A stretch of DNA of 64,000 nucleotides, taken from contig NZ_AP025503.1 of assembly GCF_024347575.1 (NCBI RefSeq), positions 1,426,001 through 1,490,000 of the forward strand, given 5' to 3'. A program made the position numbers and the translations under genes. A model generated the notes under the pieces. The model did not search any database and was not told where the DNA came from. It saw only the letters and a list, made by a program, of their open reading frames with translations. Below are positions 17,848 through 27,151 of the stretch, one piece after another. The stretch comes from Vibrio pelagius (lineage in GTDB: Bacteria; Pseudomonadota; Gammaproteobacteria; Enterobacterales; Vibrionaceae). Positions within the stretch are counted from its first letter, which is position 1. Every line of letters begins with the position of its first letter.

Positions 17848-18560
17848 TCAACCATAAGATCTTTGAAACGCCAGAGCTAGTTGTTGAAAACCTAGCAAAC
17901 GAAATGAAAGCGTACAGCGAGCAGGGCACACCTGTTCATATTTCACTTTCAGGTGGCAGCACGCCAAAAATGCTATTCAAACTGTTGGCACAGGCGCCAT
18001 ACGCAGAAGGTATCCAATGGAAAAACCTTCATTTCTGGTGGGGCGACGAGCGTTGCGTGGCACCAGATGATGCCGAAAGCAACTACGGTGAAGCAAACAC
18101 ACTTCTATTCTCTCAAGTAAACCTTCCTGCTGAGAACATCCATCGCATCCGTGGTGAAGATGAGCCGAAAGCAGAAGCAGAACGCTTTGCTAAAGAGATG
18201 GCTGATGTGATTCCTTGTGAAAACGGCACACCTGTTTTCGATTGGATTCTGCTAGGTGTTGGCGCAGATGGCCACACGGCTTCACTATTCCCGGGTGCAA
18301 CAAACTACCAAGACGAGAACCTGTCTGTACTGGCTTCTCACCCTGAGTCTGGTCAAATCCGTGTTTCTAAAACAGCTAAGGTTTTAGAAGCGTCAAAACG
18401 AATCAGCTATCTAGTACTGGGTGCTGGTAAAGTTGATATCGTTAAAGAAATTCATACAACTCCTGCTTCAGAACTGCCTTACCCGGCAGCGAAAATCCAG
18501 TCTAAAACTGGCGAAACAGAGTGGTTCCTAGATTCAAATGCAGCAAGTGCTATCGCATAA
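17844..18560 (+). CDS. pgl: 6-phosphogluconolactonase
   Basis: Hydrolyses 6-phosphogluconolactone to 6-phosphogluconate; second enzyme of the oxidative pentose phosphate pathway. The 238-residue protein has [12 protein letters not shown] near residue 35, [18 protein letters not shown] near residue 70 and the [14 protein letters not shown] motif near residue 145 of the DevB/Pgl family. The ATG at 17844 overlaps the zwf stop (ATGA), implying translational coupling; a TTG at 17835 is in frame but unnecessary. gnd follows after 29 bp, so the three enzymes form one operon in pathway order. Confidence 0.96.
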   Translation: MINHKIFETPELVVENLANEMKAYSEQGTPVHISLSGGSTPKMLFKLLAQAPYAEGIQWKNLHFWWGDERCVAPDDAESNYGEANTLLFSQVNLPAENIHRIRGEDEPKAEAERFAKEMADVIPCENGTPVFDWILLGVGADGHTASLFPGATNYQDENLSVLASHPESGQIRVSKTAKVLEASKRISYLVLGAGKVDIVKEIHTTPASELPYPAAKIQSKTGETEWFLDSNAASAIA

Positions 18561-18589
18561 TCGCGAATAGCCGCAAGGAGATATAAATA

Positions 18590-20038
18590 ATGAAAGGTGA
18601 TATCGGTGTAATTGGCCTAGCAGTAATGGGTCAAAACCTTATCCTAAACATGAATGACAACGGCTTTAAAGTTGTTGCTCACAACCGTACTGCTGCGAAA
18701 GTAGACGAGTTCCTAGAAGGTCCAGCGAAAGGTACAAACATCGTTGGTGCTTACTCTCTAGAAGAGCTTGTTGAGAAGCTAGAAGCACCACGTAAAGTGA
18801 TGCTAATGGTTCGTGCTGGTGCAGTTGTTGATACTTTTATCGAAAACCTAATTCCACTTCTAGACGAAGGCGACATCATCATTGACGGTGGTAACACTAA
18901 CTACCCAGACACAAACCGTCGTGTTGCTCACTGTCGTGAAAAAGGCATTCACTTCATCGGTACTGGTGTATCTGGTGGTGAAGAAGGTGCACGTTTCGGT
19001 CCTTCAATCATGCCAGGCGGCGCAGCTGAAGCTTGGGAAGCGGTTAAGCCAATCTTCCAAGGTATCTCTGCAAAAACTGACGCTGGCGAGCCTTGTTGTG
19101 ACTGGGTTGGTAACGACGGTGCTGGTCACTTCGTTAAGATGGTACACAACGGTATCGAATACGGCGACATGCAGCTTATCACTGAAGCTTACCAGTTCAT
19201 GAAAGATGGTCTTGGTATGTCTGCAGACGAGATGCAAGCAGTATTCGCTGATTGGAACAAGACTGAGCTAGACAGCTACCTTGTTGAAATCACTGCTGAC
19301 ATCCTTGGCTACAAAGATGAAGACGGTGAGCCTCTAGTTGAGAAGATTCTAGATACAGCTGGTCAGAAAGGTACTGGTAAATGGACTGGTATCAACGCAC
19401 TAGACCTAGGCATTCCTCTAACGCTTATCTCTGAGTCTGTATTCTCGCGTTGTCTATCTGCGCTTAAAGATCAACGTGTTGAAGCTGAATCTCTATTCGG
19501 TAAGACAATCACCCCAGTTGAAGGCGACAAGCAAGAGTGGGTTGATGCACTACGTCAAGCTCTACTGGCTTCTAAGATCATCTCTTACGCTCAAGGCTTC
19601 ATGCTAATGCGCGAAGCGTCTAACGAGAACGGCTGGGACCTAAACTACGGTAACGTAGCACTAATGTGGCGTGGTGGTTGTATCATCCGTTCTGCATTCC
19701 TAGGCAACATCCGTGATGCGTACGAAGCAAACCCAGACATCGCGTTCCTAGGTTCTGATGAGTACTTCAAGAACATCCTACAAGGCAGCCTAGCGGCATG
19801 GCGTAAAGTAGCAGCGAAATCTCTAGAGTCTGGTATCCCAATGCCATGTACGATTTCTGCGCTATCTTTCCTAGACGGCTACACAACTGCTCGTCTACCA
19901 GCGAACCTGCTTCAAGCTCAACGTGACTACTTCGGTGCTCACACTTACGAGCGTACAGACCGTCCACGTGGTGAGTTCTTCCACACTAACTGGACTGGTA
20001 CGGGCGGTGACACTGCTTCAACAACTTACGACGTATAA
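18590..20038 (+). CDS. gnd: 6-phosphogluconate dehydrogenase, decarboxylating
   Basis: Oxidatively decarboxylates 6-phosphogluconate to ribulose 5-phosphate with NADP+. It has 482 residues, the standard long-chain form. It shows the N-terminal nucleotide-binding GLAVMGQNLILNM, the catalytic block GHFVKMVHNGIEYGDMQ near residue 185 and the C-terminal tail FHTNWTGTGGDTASTTYDV. A strong AAGGAG lies 9 bases before the ATG. Codon choice is strikingly biased (CTA, GGT, CGT), as expected for a highly expressed gene. It is the last gene of the operon and is followed by a strong terminator. Confidence 0.98.
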   Translation: MKGDIGVIGLAVMGQNLILNMNDNGFKVVAHNRTAAKVDEFLEGPAKGTNIVGAYSLEELVEKLEAPRKVMLMVRAGAVVDTFIENLIPLLDEGDIIIDGGNTNYPDTNRRVAHCREKGIHFIGTGVSGGEEGARFGPSIMPGGAAEAWEAVKPIFQGISAKTDAGEPCCDWVGNDGAGHFVKMVHNGIEYGDMQLITEAYQFMKDGLGMSADEMQAVFADWNKTELDSYLVEITADILGYKDEDGEPLVEKILDTAGQKGTGKWTGINALDLGIPLTLISESVFSRCLSALKDQRVEAESLFGKTITPVEGDKQEWVDALRQALLASKIISYAQGFMLMREASNENGWDLNYGNVALMWRGGCIIRSAFLGNIRDAYEANPDIAFLGSDEYFKNILQGSLAAWRKVAAKSLESGIPMPCTISALSFLDGYTTARLPANLLQAQRDYFGAHTYERTDRPRGEFFHTNWTGTGGDTASTTYDV

Positions 20039-20120
20039 TCGTAATTAGTTGTTTTAAATTGAAAAAGACTGCTAACTGGCATAGTGCTTAATAGCAAAAT
20101 ATGGGTTTAGCGTTTTGTTA

Positions 20121-20157
20121 GAGGCCTTGTTACATTGTGACAAGGCCTCTTTTTTAT
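20121..20157 (+). terminator. Terminator after gnd
   Basis: Inverted repeat GAGGCCTTGT/ACAAGGCCTC (extended stem, short loop) followed by six T. Confidence 0.93.
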
Positions 20158-20231
20158 TTTCTATTTTTTATTGACTGTTTTTTGAGAAAGTGCGTTGTCC
20201 TCACGTTACCAACACTGTGTCTGGTTATTCT

Positions 20232-21791
20232 TCATGAAGGGAGCAACTTAAACCCTTCATATCGAATCAGGTCTTGCTGTTTTAATATCTCTAGGGCGAG
20301 TTCCTTTGGCATTGGTTTGTAGTAGTAGAAACCTTGGATGTAGGTTACCCCCAGACCTTTTAGCGTATTGACTTGTGATTCGTTCTCTACCCCTTCAACG
20401 ATAACCGCCATTCCAAGCGAGTCGGCCAATTGAAGCATCGACTCAAGAATAGGGACCCCTAAGCTTGTTGAATCTGAGATATTTTTAACAAACACTCGGT
20501 CAATTTTAAGAACACTAAAAGGGAATTGACGAACAAAGTCCAATCCTGCGTAGCCTGTACCGAAGTCATCTATCGCGATCTCTACACCAACCTCTGCCAG
20601 TTTGTTTAGATTTGTTCTGATGGTGACCATGTCTTTTTCAAGGCACTCACCGTCTTCGGTAACCTCAAAGACAATTTTGTTCAACACATCCGGATTCTTA
20701 CGGAACATTCTTAGAGTACGGTCTGCGAAATCTGGATTAGAGATAACATTGCGACTGATATTGACGCTGATGTATCTATTCTCAAAGAGCGCTCCATTTG
20801 CTTTTAGGGTGCTTAACACCTGCTCAAGCACAAAGTAGGTGAGATCTTCGATTAACCCAAGACTCTCCGCGAGGGGAATGAAAATCGCGGGCGAAACGCT
20901 GCCTTCGATGGGATCGTTCCATCGTAGCAGTGACTCGCAACCGACAACTTGGGAAGTGCGCTGGTCAACGATAGGCTGAAGGTGAACATGTAAGTGTTTG
21001 TTTTTCAGGGCGTTAGACAGTGAATACTCCAATCCCCTTTGTCCCTGCCTTTTATGTTTGATGTTCAATGCAATGATAGTCGCGATACCAGCACCAAGAA
21101 AGCCAAACCAAGAGTATTTGAGAAAGAAATTGAGGTAATAGCCATAGCCTGCATAAGATATGACGGTTAACGGGTAGGTGTCAGACTCTATTTTTAGAGT
21201 TTTAATGTATGAGACTGGCTCTAGCTCAGAAATATCTCGGTGTATCACCTCAACTTTTGAATTTAATCCATATTGGGAAAGGTGGTCTTCAACTATGTCT
21301 GAAATGTAGTGAGGTGGAATCAATAGGCTAGCACCTTCTTGACTCACTTGATCTTTGAAGATCAGCATTATGGCTTTGGACTGGGAAATCGCAGAATTGG
21401 TATAGGAGAGTGTCGTTAAGTTTGGGTCTTTGTTTATTCGACGGCTGATGGTCTGATACAGAGGAAACCAAACGTCACCTTCGGTTGTTGAACAATAAAA
21501 GTAGTCTTGATTATTATATATCGCTGCCTCTTTCACCCAGTCCGTGTCAAATACCGTTTGTCTAAGCTCTCGTACAAAGGCTTTACACGGAAGATTGGCA
21601 TTTTGTGTCGTTAGAAAAGAATCGAACTTTGCCTTTATCTCATCCAACTTTGTTTCTGCGATTACCATCGACTTTTCACTCACGTCTTTGTAGTGAAATG
21701 GAGTAATGGGAAGGAGCAAAGCCATAGAAAAACAAAAAGATGCAATAAAATGGAGTGAAGTCTTGGCAATGCTTATGTAATTGTTGGTCAT
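20232..21791 (-). CDS. CSS-motif cyclic-di-GMP phosphodiesterase (EAL domain)
   Basis: Membrane-bound c-di-GMP phosphodiesterase, 519 residues. It has a first helix (about 12-32), a periplasmic CSS domain (about 35-220) with Cys69 and the CST triplet at 100-102, a second helix (about 225-243), then a cytoplasmic EAL domain (about 255-505). The EAL triplet reads ESL (Glu286 kept, ESLLRW), and IDDFGTGYAG and the LKIDRVFV strand are present, so catalysis is probably intact. In the enterobacterial PdeB/PdeC group the CSS disulfide state controls activity. There is no GGDEF domain. It lies 257 bp downstream of the secretion operon and could tune the same surface behaviour, which is an inference. 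Confidence 0.93.
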   Translation of the reverse strand: MTNNYISIAKTSLHFIASFCFSMALLLPITPFHYKDVSEKSMVIAETKLDEIKAKFDSFLTTQNANLPCKAFVRELRQTVFDTDWVKEAAIYNNQDYFYCSTTEGDVWFPLYQTISRRINKDPNLTTLSYTNSAISQSKAIMLIFKDQVSQEGASLLIPPHYISDIVEDHLSQYGLNSKVEVIHRDISELEPVSYIKTLKIESDTYPLTVISYAGYGYYLNFFLKYSWFGFLGAGIATIIALNIKHKRQGQRGLEYSLSNALKNKHLHVHLQPIVDQRTSQVVGCESLLRWNDPIEGSVSPAIFIPLAESLGLIEDLTYFVLEQVLSTLKANGALFENRYISVNISRNVISNPDFADRTLRMFRKNPDVLNKIVFEVTEDGECLEKDMVTIRTNLNKLAEVGVEIAIDDFGTGYAGLDFVRQFPFSVLKIDRVFVKNISDSTSLGVPILESMLQLADSLGMAVIVEGVENESQVNTLKGLGVTYIQGFYYYKPMPKELALEILKQQDLIRYEGFKLLPS

Positions 21792-22048
21792 ATTCTAATG
21801 GGCGCTTAAGCGGCGGGTTGATTATGTATTTTAATTTATAAAATCAAAACCAATTGAAACAGTATGATCTATCAATAATGTGAATAAAACCATAACTTTA
21901 AGGGTTATCACTGAACAATGACGGTTGGCGCTTTACAGATTTAAAGCTCGCTGTCGCTTAGTTGTTTTACTATTGCGCAATTCTGAATAATGAGTATTCG
22001 TTATTTTCGTTTTTCAGTTTTTATTTCCTGATGCAACCTTTATCAGAG

Positions 22049-24202
22049 TTAGTTAATCATTGAAGGGGCGGCCTGCAGTACTTTATCAGGCGTTCCGAAA
22101 AACTTCTGTGAACCATCTTTTTCTAACAGCAGACATCGGTCTGAAACGGCAACCATGGCTTTGCTAGTGGTAGTAAAGATTACCGTGCTGTACGCTAATC
22201 TCTCTTTAAACAACAGCGTTATATAACGACTGTTTTCATTTTCGGCGCCAACGAAGGGTTCATCGAGAATGAGAATCTTTTTGTGACAGTCTCCCAGACC
22301 GATTGCCAGTACCAGTTTTCGATAGACGCCATCAGGAAGTCGGTCAAGGAAATCGGTCGTTAATAGGGTGTCCTTGCCTTGAGGTAAATAAGGAAGCAGA
22401 TCAAAGAAGTTGAGCATTTCGTCAATGGTTTCCTCTTGTACATATCCGTTATATACCGTGTAGTTAGCGTGAACAGTAGACGGGTAAAGGTGCATATTAA
22501 ATGGGATATAGGTCAGGCTGCTTCTCAGTCTGAAGTTGTTGAACTGAGCTACGTTATAGCCGTCGTACAGCAGTTGGCCCTGAAAACGGGTCTCTATCCC
22601 TGCAAGTATATTCATTAAGGTGGTTTTACCGGCACCAGACGGTGCGCATACCGCCACTTTTTGCCCTGGAGTGATCCCAATAGATAGGTTGGTTAAGCCA
22701 CCTCCAACTCCTGGATAACGGTGAGACAACCCCTTGATGTTAACGCGACCACCTAATTCTTGTATGGGCGGGCTTTTCTCCATTTTATTCCTGTCATCGT
22801 CAAGCGACATTAAAGCATTGATTTGAGAAGAGGAAGCTTTAATCGTGTCGATTTTTGCGAGTGAATTGTAGATCCCCATGATGGGCGTTAGTGTCTTCCA
22901 AACTAGAATGATGATCGCAAGCATTGCACCTGGATTGGCTTCTCCGGCCATCACTGCAGATACCGCAGTGACGATGCTGGCGGTACCTATTACTTGAATC
23001 AGGCTACTGCCGAGTTGTTGAATTTTAGAGTTGGTGATTGATACTTTATGGGAGTCTTTCAAACGTTGGGTTAGTGCAGCGTTGAAGCGGGATTTGACGA
23101 CGGACAGCAGCGGAAGCTTTTGTATTGAGCCAACATTATTTAATAGTTCGTTCCATTGATAAGAGACCATCGCATTGGCACGAGAACTTCGTGACGTCGC
23201 TTGTAGGTAGATGTAGCGGGCATAAATACAAAACACCACCATTATCGCAATACCAATTAGAACGGTAATCGCAGCACTGCCAGACATAACAAAAATCGCA
23301 ACCAGAAAGATAAAAATAAAGGGCAGATCGAAGTAGCTTAGGCTCGACTCTGCTGTCACTAGCTGTCTAAATTGGTCGATGTCTTTCAATCGTGCTAACT
23401 GTGAAGAGGTGGTGGCACTGGAAGTCATCGCGTAGGGCAGCCACAATAATTTAGAGATGACATGGTAAGAGATATAATGGGCAAGCTCCTGTCCTGATGT
23501 ATTGAGAATACTCATTCTCTGTCGCTTCAAGTAGTGCTCCATAAGAGCGACGGCAATTGCACCAGAGGCTAGCCAATACAAGGTTGAGGTTGAATCTGCG
23601 GTTAACGCAAAGGTATAAACGCCCATAATGAAGAACGGTTGTATGGTTCCAAATAGGGTGATGAAAAGACTCAATAGGGCGAGACTTTTGAACTCAGCAC
23701 TGTGTTCATAGAAAATGTGTTTTACCCAATTACGTTTGTCTTGGGATTCAGGAGGCGGCTCTCGAAAGATCCGTGAGTAGCTTGATATGGCACAAACACG
23801 AGCCTTAAATTTTGCCGGCAGAGGACTCTCAATAGGGATATCATTTTCGTAGTCGTATAGATGCAGTACCTCTTTTTCGACACCCAGTAAAATGTAGTTC
23901 TGGCGATTAATGGATATAAACGCTGGGCAACTGAGTGTTTCTAGCTGTCTATGATGGGTGATCTTTTGGTGTAGACATTGATATCCAAGTCGTGAAAGTG
24001 TCGCATCAAAGGCTTTAAAGTGGTCTTTGTCGCTGATAAACGTATCTGATAGAAGCTCAGCAGTGCCTTCCCATTGAAGAGCGACCAGTGTGTAACTTAA
24101 ACCGAGTAATAGTGGGTTCTCAGCATAACGTGTCGATAGGTGGCCTTCACGAAAGTGCAGTAGCCGCGCCTTTATCTCGTCAAAAGCAATCAATGTATCC
24201 AT
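22049..24202 (-). CDS. Type I secretion ABC transporter with C39-like domain, degenerate NBD (subunit A)
   Basis: Inner-membrane ABC half-transporter of 717 residues, last gene of the secretion operon. The N-terminal 130 residues resemble the peptidase-like (C39-like, non-catalytic) domain of type I secretion ATPases and lack an evident catalytic Cys. Six helices follow (about 170-440). The ATPase domain (about 490-715) has Walker A CAPSGAGKTT (Lys526) and Walker B ILILDEP with Asp647 and catalytic Glu648. The LSGGQ signature is replaced by LPDGVYRKL, and the switch His is missing (TTTSKAM). It probably pairs with the neighbouring 517-residue subunit. The frame is intact throughout, so it is not a pseudogene. 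Confidence 0.88.
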   Translation of the reverse strand: MDTLIAFDEIKARLLHFREGHLSTRYAENPLLLGLSYTLVALQWEGTAELLSDTFISDKDHFKAFDATLSRLGYQCLHQKITHHRQLETLSCPAFISINRQNYILLGVEKEVLHLYDYENDIPIESPLPAKFKARVCAISSYSRIFREPPPESQDKRNWVKHIFYEHSAEFKSLALLSLFITLFGTIQPFFIMGVYTFALTADSTSTLYWLASGAIAVALMEHYLKRQRMSILNTSGQELAHYISYHVISKLLWLPYAMTSSATTSSQLARLKDIDQFRQLVTAESSLSYFDLPFIFIFLVAIFVMSGSAAITVLIGIAIMVVFCIYARYIYLQATSRSSRANAMVSYQWNELLNNVGSIQKLPLLSVVKSRFNAALTQRLKDSHKVSITNSKIQQLGSSLIQVIGTASIVTAVSAVMAGEANPGAMLAIIILVWKTLTPIMGIYNSLAKIDTIKASSSQINALMSLDDDRNKMEKSPPIQELGGRVNIKGLSHRYPGVGGGLTNLSIGITPGQKVAVCAPSGAGKTTLMNILAGIETRFQGQLLYDGYNVAQFNNFRLRSSLTYIPFNMHLYPSTVHANYTVYNGYVQEETIDEMLNFFDLLPYLPQGKDTLLTTDFLDRLPDGVYRKLVLAIGLGDCHKKILILDEPFVGAENENSRYITLLFKERLAYSTVIFTTTSKAMVAVSDRCLLLEKDGSQKFFGTPDKVLQAAPSMIN

Positions 24203-24203
24203 G

Positions 24204-25757
24204 CTAAGCCACCTCGCGAGCTTTGATGTGTTCTATGTTACGATCTTTGTGTTTTATCTTGTTACTAGCGATGACGAATAAATAAGAGTTGATCCTTGGA
24301 CGTAAGCAAGAGAGCAAACTAGCTGAAAAGTCGACTTCATATGAGAGGTCGAAGTCATCGATGAGTACGATCTTCTTGTTGCTGAGTAGCGCACGGACAA
24401 TAAGCAGTGCAAAGTTAACCTTGCGTGAGAATGGCTTGATGCCTGTGGTAGTGATCTCGGTATAAAAGCCTTGCTTAAGGTCGTCGATATCTCCTTTGAT
24501 CCCTAACGTTTCGCATAAAGAGTAGGCAGCTTTGTGCAGCTCAGGTCGAAAGCAGGTGATATTATCGATGATCGTGCCATCAACAAAAGTGCTGTGTTTA
24601 TTGACCATGATAATGTTATCGATGACATTGTCGTCGAGTTTTCCTTCCATCGTTGTCCTGTCAGAATGCTGGCTTAGACCTCGTAAAATAGAAGACTTAC
24701 CGGAACCAGACTGACCTGAAAGAACAGTAATTTTATTGGCTTGAAACTGATAATGCTCCTGACCTTGGTAGCTGACAGATTTTGGCGGCATACCCACCAA
24801 TTGGTTGGGTGTGTGCTCAGTGGCTATCTCTATGATTTCATTCAATCTCTTGATATAGCTCTTGTTAACCTTCCATTGGCTAATGGCTCGCATGGTTTGT
24901 TGGTAGGGGCCAAAAAAGCGATTGGTCAGAAGGATGATAGCTGCCATCACCCCTTGGCTGATATCGAGGTTAATCACCGCAACGGCACTGGTTACCACAG
25001 TTAAAATGACAGCCAGTTGCTGAATTAAGGTTAAGGTTAGGCTGAACTTTGATTCTTGTTTTTCAAATTCGCTAGTGTAGTACTCTCGCTCTTTGATCAT
25101 GGTATTCATAAGGTTTTCTAGTCGATACTCCATCGAACGACCTTTGATATCGAGCGGGTTGGATATGATATCGATGATATTTGAGTTGGTGGTGCCATCG
25201 ATATCGGATTTTTTCTGCATCAAAGCGACTTTACTATTTGATAAGTGGAGAGCTGTAGCCAGCAGAAAAACGGCACTGATCAGCAGGATAAGACCCGCTG
25301 GCGGGTTGATAACCGCAATGATCAGCAGAGTAACAAGACAAGTAAATGCGTTGATGACTGCACCGATTAGCTCACCACTGTAGTAGGAGCGAAGCCCGAG
25401 AATGGTAGTGAGCCTTTCCAAGTAAGACCCAGTATCCAGCTTTTTAAATTGAGCCGCGTCTGAGTGACATATCGCATTGAATATCTGATTGGTCGTAGAT
25501 TGTTCAAATCGGTTGCCAATTCTTGATACCATCGACTCTTCAATATTTTTGATCTTATAGTCGAGCATGATTGCGACAAGGATAATCGCGAAGATGAAAT
25601 AGAGAGAGGAACTGGATTCATTTGGAATGATTCGGTCAAAAATGATCAGTATCGAAAACGGCAGTACCAATCCGAGTATTGTGGTCAGTATGCTAGAAAT
25701 CACCAAAAAACCAGTGTCGCTTGCACTCAGTTTAGGAAGGTAATTTAGTTTGTCCAT
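24204..25757 (-). CDS. Type I secretion ABC transporter subunit with degenerate NBD (subunit B)
   Basis: Second ABC half-transporter, 517 residues, lacking the N-terminal peptidase-like domain. The membrane domain begins directly (helices from about residue 15 to 285). The NBD (about 320-510) has a canonical Walker A SGQSGSGKSS (Lys354), but Walker B reads VLIDDFD, so the catalytic Glu is Asp468. The signature region is PFSRKVNFALL and no switch His is seen. It starts one base after the TolC-like stop codon overlap and ends 1 bp before subunit A. This suggests a heterodimeric exporter, as in MARTX systems that use two ATPases, but here with unusually eroded motifs in both subunits. Confidence 0.85.
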   Translation of the reverse strand: MDKLNYLPKLSASDTGFLVISSILTTILGLVLPFSILIIFDRIIPNESSSSLYFIFAIILVAIMLDYKIKNIEESMVSRIGNRFEQSTTNQIFNAICHSDAAQFKKLDTGSYLERLTTILGLRSYYSGELIGAVINAFTCLVTLLIIAVINPPAGLILLISAVFLLATALHLSNSKVALMQKKSDIDGTTNSNIIDIISNPLDIKGRSMEYRLENLMNTMIKEREYYTSEFEKQESKFSLTLTLIQQLAVILTVVTSAVAVINLDISQGVMAAIILLTNRFFGPYQQTMRAISQWKVNKSYIKRLNEIIEIATEHTPNQLVGMPPKSVSYQGQEHYQFQANKITVLSGQSGSGKSSILRGLSQHSDRTTMEGKLDDNVIDNIIMVNKHSTFVDGTIIDNITCFRPELHKAAYSLCETLGIKGDIDDLKQGFYTEITTTGIKPFSRKVNFALLIVRALLSNKKIVLIDDFDLSYEVDFSASLLSCLRPRINSYLFVIASNKIKHKDRNIEHIKAREVA

Positions 25758-27151
25758 TATCCTTCTCCTTGCGCAGACAAGCTGTCGATGATCGATAAGT
25801 CAAAAGTGTCCTCGATAGGTATCATCCGCTCAGAAATACGGTTGAGCTCTTCTAGGTCTATCGCTCCAAATAGTGCTCTCAGTTTGGTTACATTAATGAC
25901 GTAGTCATACTGATTGGTATAGTACTCGCGGATGCTATCAAAAAGGTCAGATTCAGAGTTGAGCAGGTCGGTTAACGTTTTCGTTCCGAGTCGATAAGCT
26001 TTCTTATTGCCTTGGTAAACGCGATAGTTTGCGATTACAGCCGCACGTAGGTAGGACATGGCTTCGATATTGGCATTAATGGTTAGCACTGTATCGTCGA
26101 GAGCAAACTGCGCGTCATTCAACGCTTGGTCATATTGGGCTGAGAACTGCTGAATGCGGCCCTTGTTTTTTTGATATTCGTAATAGTCGCTACCGCCTTC
26201 AAAAATCGGCAAATTGACGGTTAAGCTGTAGGTTGTGGTGTCGGTTTTAGAGTTGTCACGGTTACTGTCTTCGTACTCGTAATTGGCAGAAGCTTGAAGA
26301 GTTGGATAGAAGTCAGAACGCGACTTGCTCAGAGTGCGTTTTGACTTATCCAATAGTGACTTTGCAATTGCAATGTCGAAATTCGCTTCAACCAGTCTCC
26401 CCTTAAGTTGCGCTTTTTCTGAATCTGAGATGGGCAGATATTGATTGTTGAGCGCTAGGTCAAAAGAGGGAACGACTTGAGTCTGTGACGTTGATTGCAA
26501 CTGATTCAACGACAAGTTTATCTGTTTGTTAATATCTGAAATCTGTTTGCTGGTGGTGTTCTTTCTCGCTTGAGTTTCGTAAACATCGGTCTTAGGTAGA
26601 TTACCTAGCTCATTATTACGAGTTACCTGCTTTAGACGAGATACCGACGAACGATACTGAGCATCGGTCGCTTTTCTTTGGGCATGAAACTTTAAATAAG
26701 AAAAGTAGTTATCGACAACTTCAACCACTGTATCGTTAACCAGTTTGTCGTGTTGCAGTTTGCTGATCTGAACATCTAGCTCAGATTCGCGGTAAGTGTT
26801 GTAGCGCGACACATCGAGCAAGGTTTGAGACAGTGACAGCGTATAACCATTGCTGTTGTAGTTTTGGTTACTTGGCTGTAAGGCACGTACGTCGGATTCG
26901 TTCCATGTGGTATTGGCGTTGGCATTGATAGTTGGATAGAAAAAGGCGGAACTGATGTCTTTATCAAACTCAGTACTTTGAATGTCATATCTTGAGTTGA
27001 TGATACTGTAGTTATTTTCAATCGCTCCATTGATCACGACAGACAGCTCACCAGCATGGGAGTCGATACTACTTACAAGCGTGATTAAACCGATTAAGGG
27101 TAAACCTAAGGTCGGCTTTTTATACCTTCTTGAATCAAACGCTGATTTCAT
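25757..27151 (-). CDS. TolC family outer-membrane channel of the type I secretion operon
   Basis: Outer-membrane factor of 464 residues. The N-terminus is a signal sequence with a basic start (MKSAFDSRRYKKPTLGL) and hydrophobic core ending SSIDSHAG. Two OEP-type repeats follow: long helices separated by beta strands such as SNGYTLSLSQTLLDVSRYNTY and TTYSLTVNLPIFEGGSDYYEYQKNKG. It overlaps the pseudokinase gene and the ABC subunit gene by one base at each end (TAATG), so it is translated as part of the operon. It is a different protein from the TolC-like channel at 11-12.5 kb and is presumably dedicated to the giant substrate. Confidence 0.92.
   Translation of the reverse strand: MKSAFDSRRYKKPTLGLPLIGLITLVSSIDSHAGELSVVINGAIENNYSIINSRYDIQSTEFDKDISSAFFYPTINANANTTWNESDVRALQPSNQNYNSNGYTLSLSQTLLDVSRYNTYRESELDVQISKLQHDKLVNDTVVEVVDNYFSYLKFHAQRKATDAQYRSSVSRLKQVTRNNELGNLPKTDVYETQARKNTTSKQISDINKQINLSLNQLQSTSQTQVVPSFDLALNNQYLPISDSEKAQLKGRLVEANFDIAIAKSLLDKSKRTLSKSRSDFYPTLQASANYEYEDSNRDNSKTDTTTYSLTVNLPIFEGGSDYYEYQKNKGRIQQFSAQYDQALNDAQFALDDTVLTINANIEAMSYLRAAVIANYRVYQGNKKAYRLGTKTLTDLLNSESDLFDSIREYYTNQYDYVINVTKLRALFGAIDLEELNRISERMIPIEDTFDLSIIDSLSAQGEG

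Noticed and set aside
22049-25757. The two ABC genes as decaying pseudogenes
   Set aside because: Both frames are intact over 1.5 and 2.2 kb, Walker A motifs are perfect, spacing within the operon is tight, and the partner genes are intact. Specialised divergence fits better than decay.
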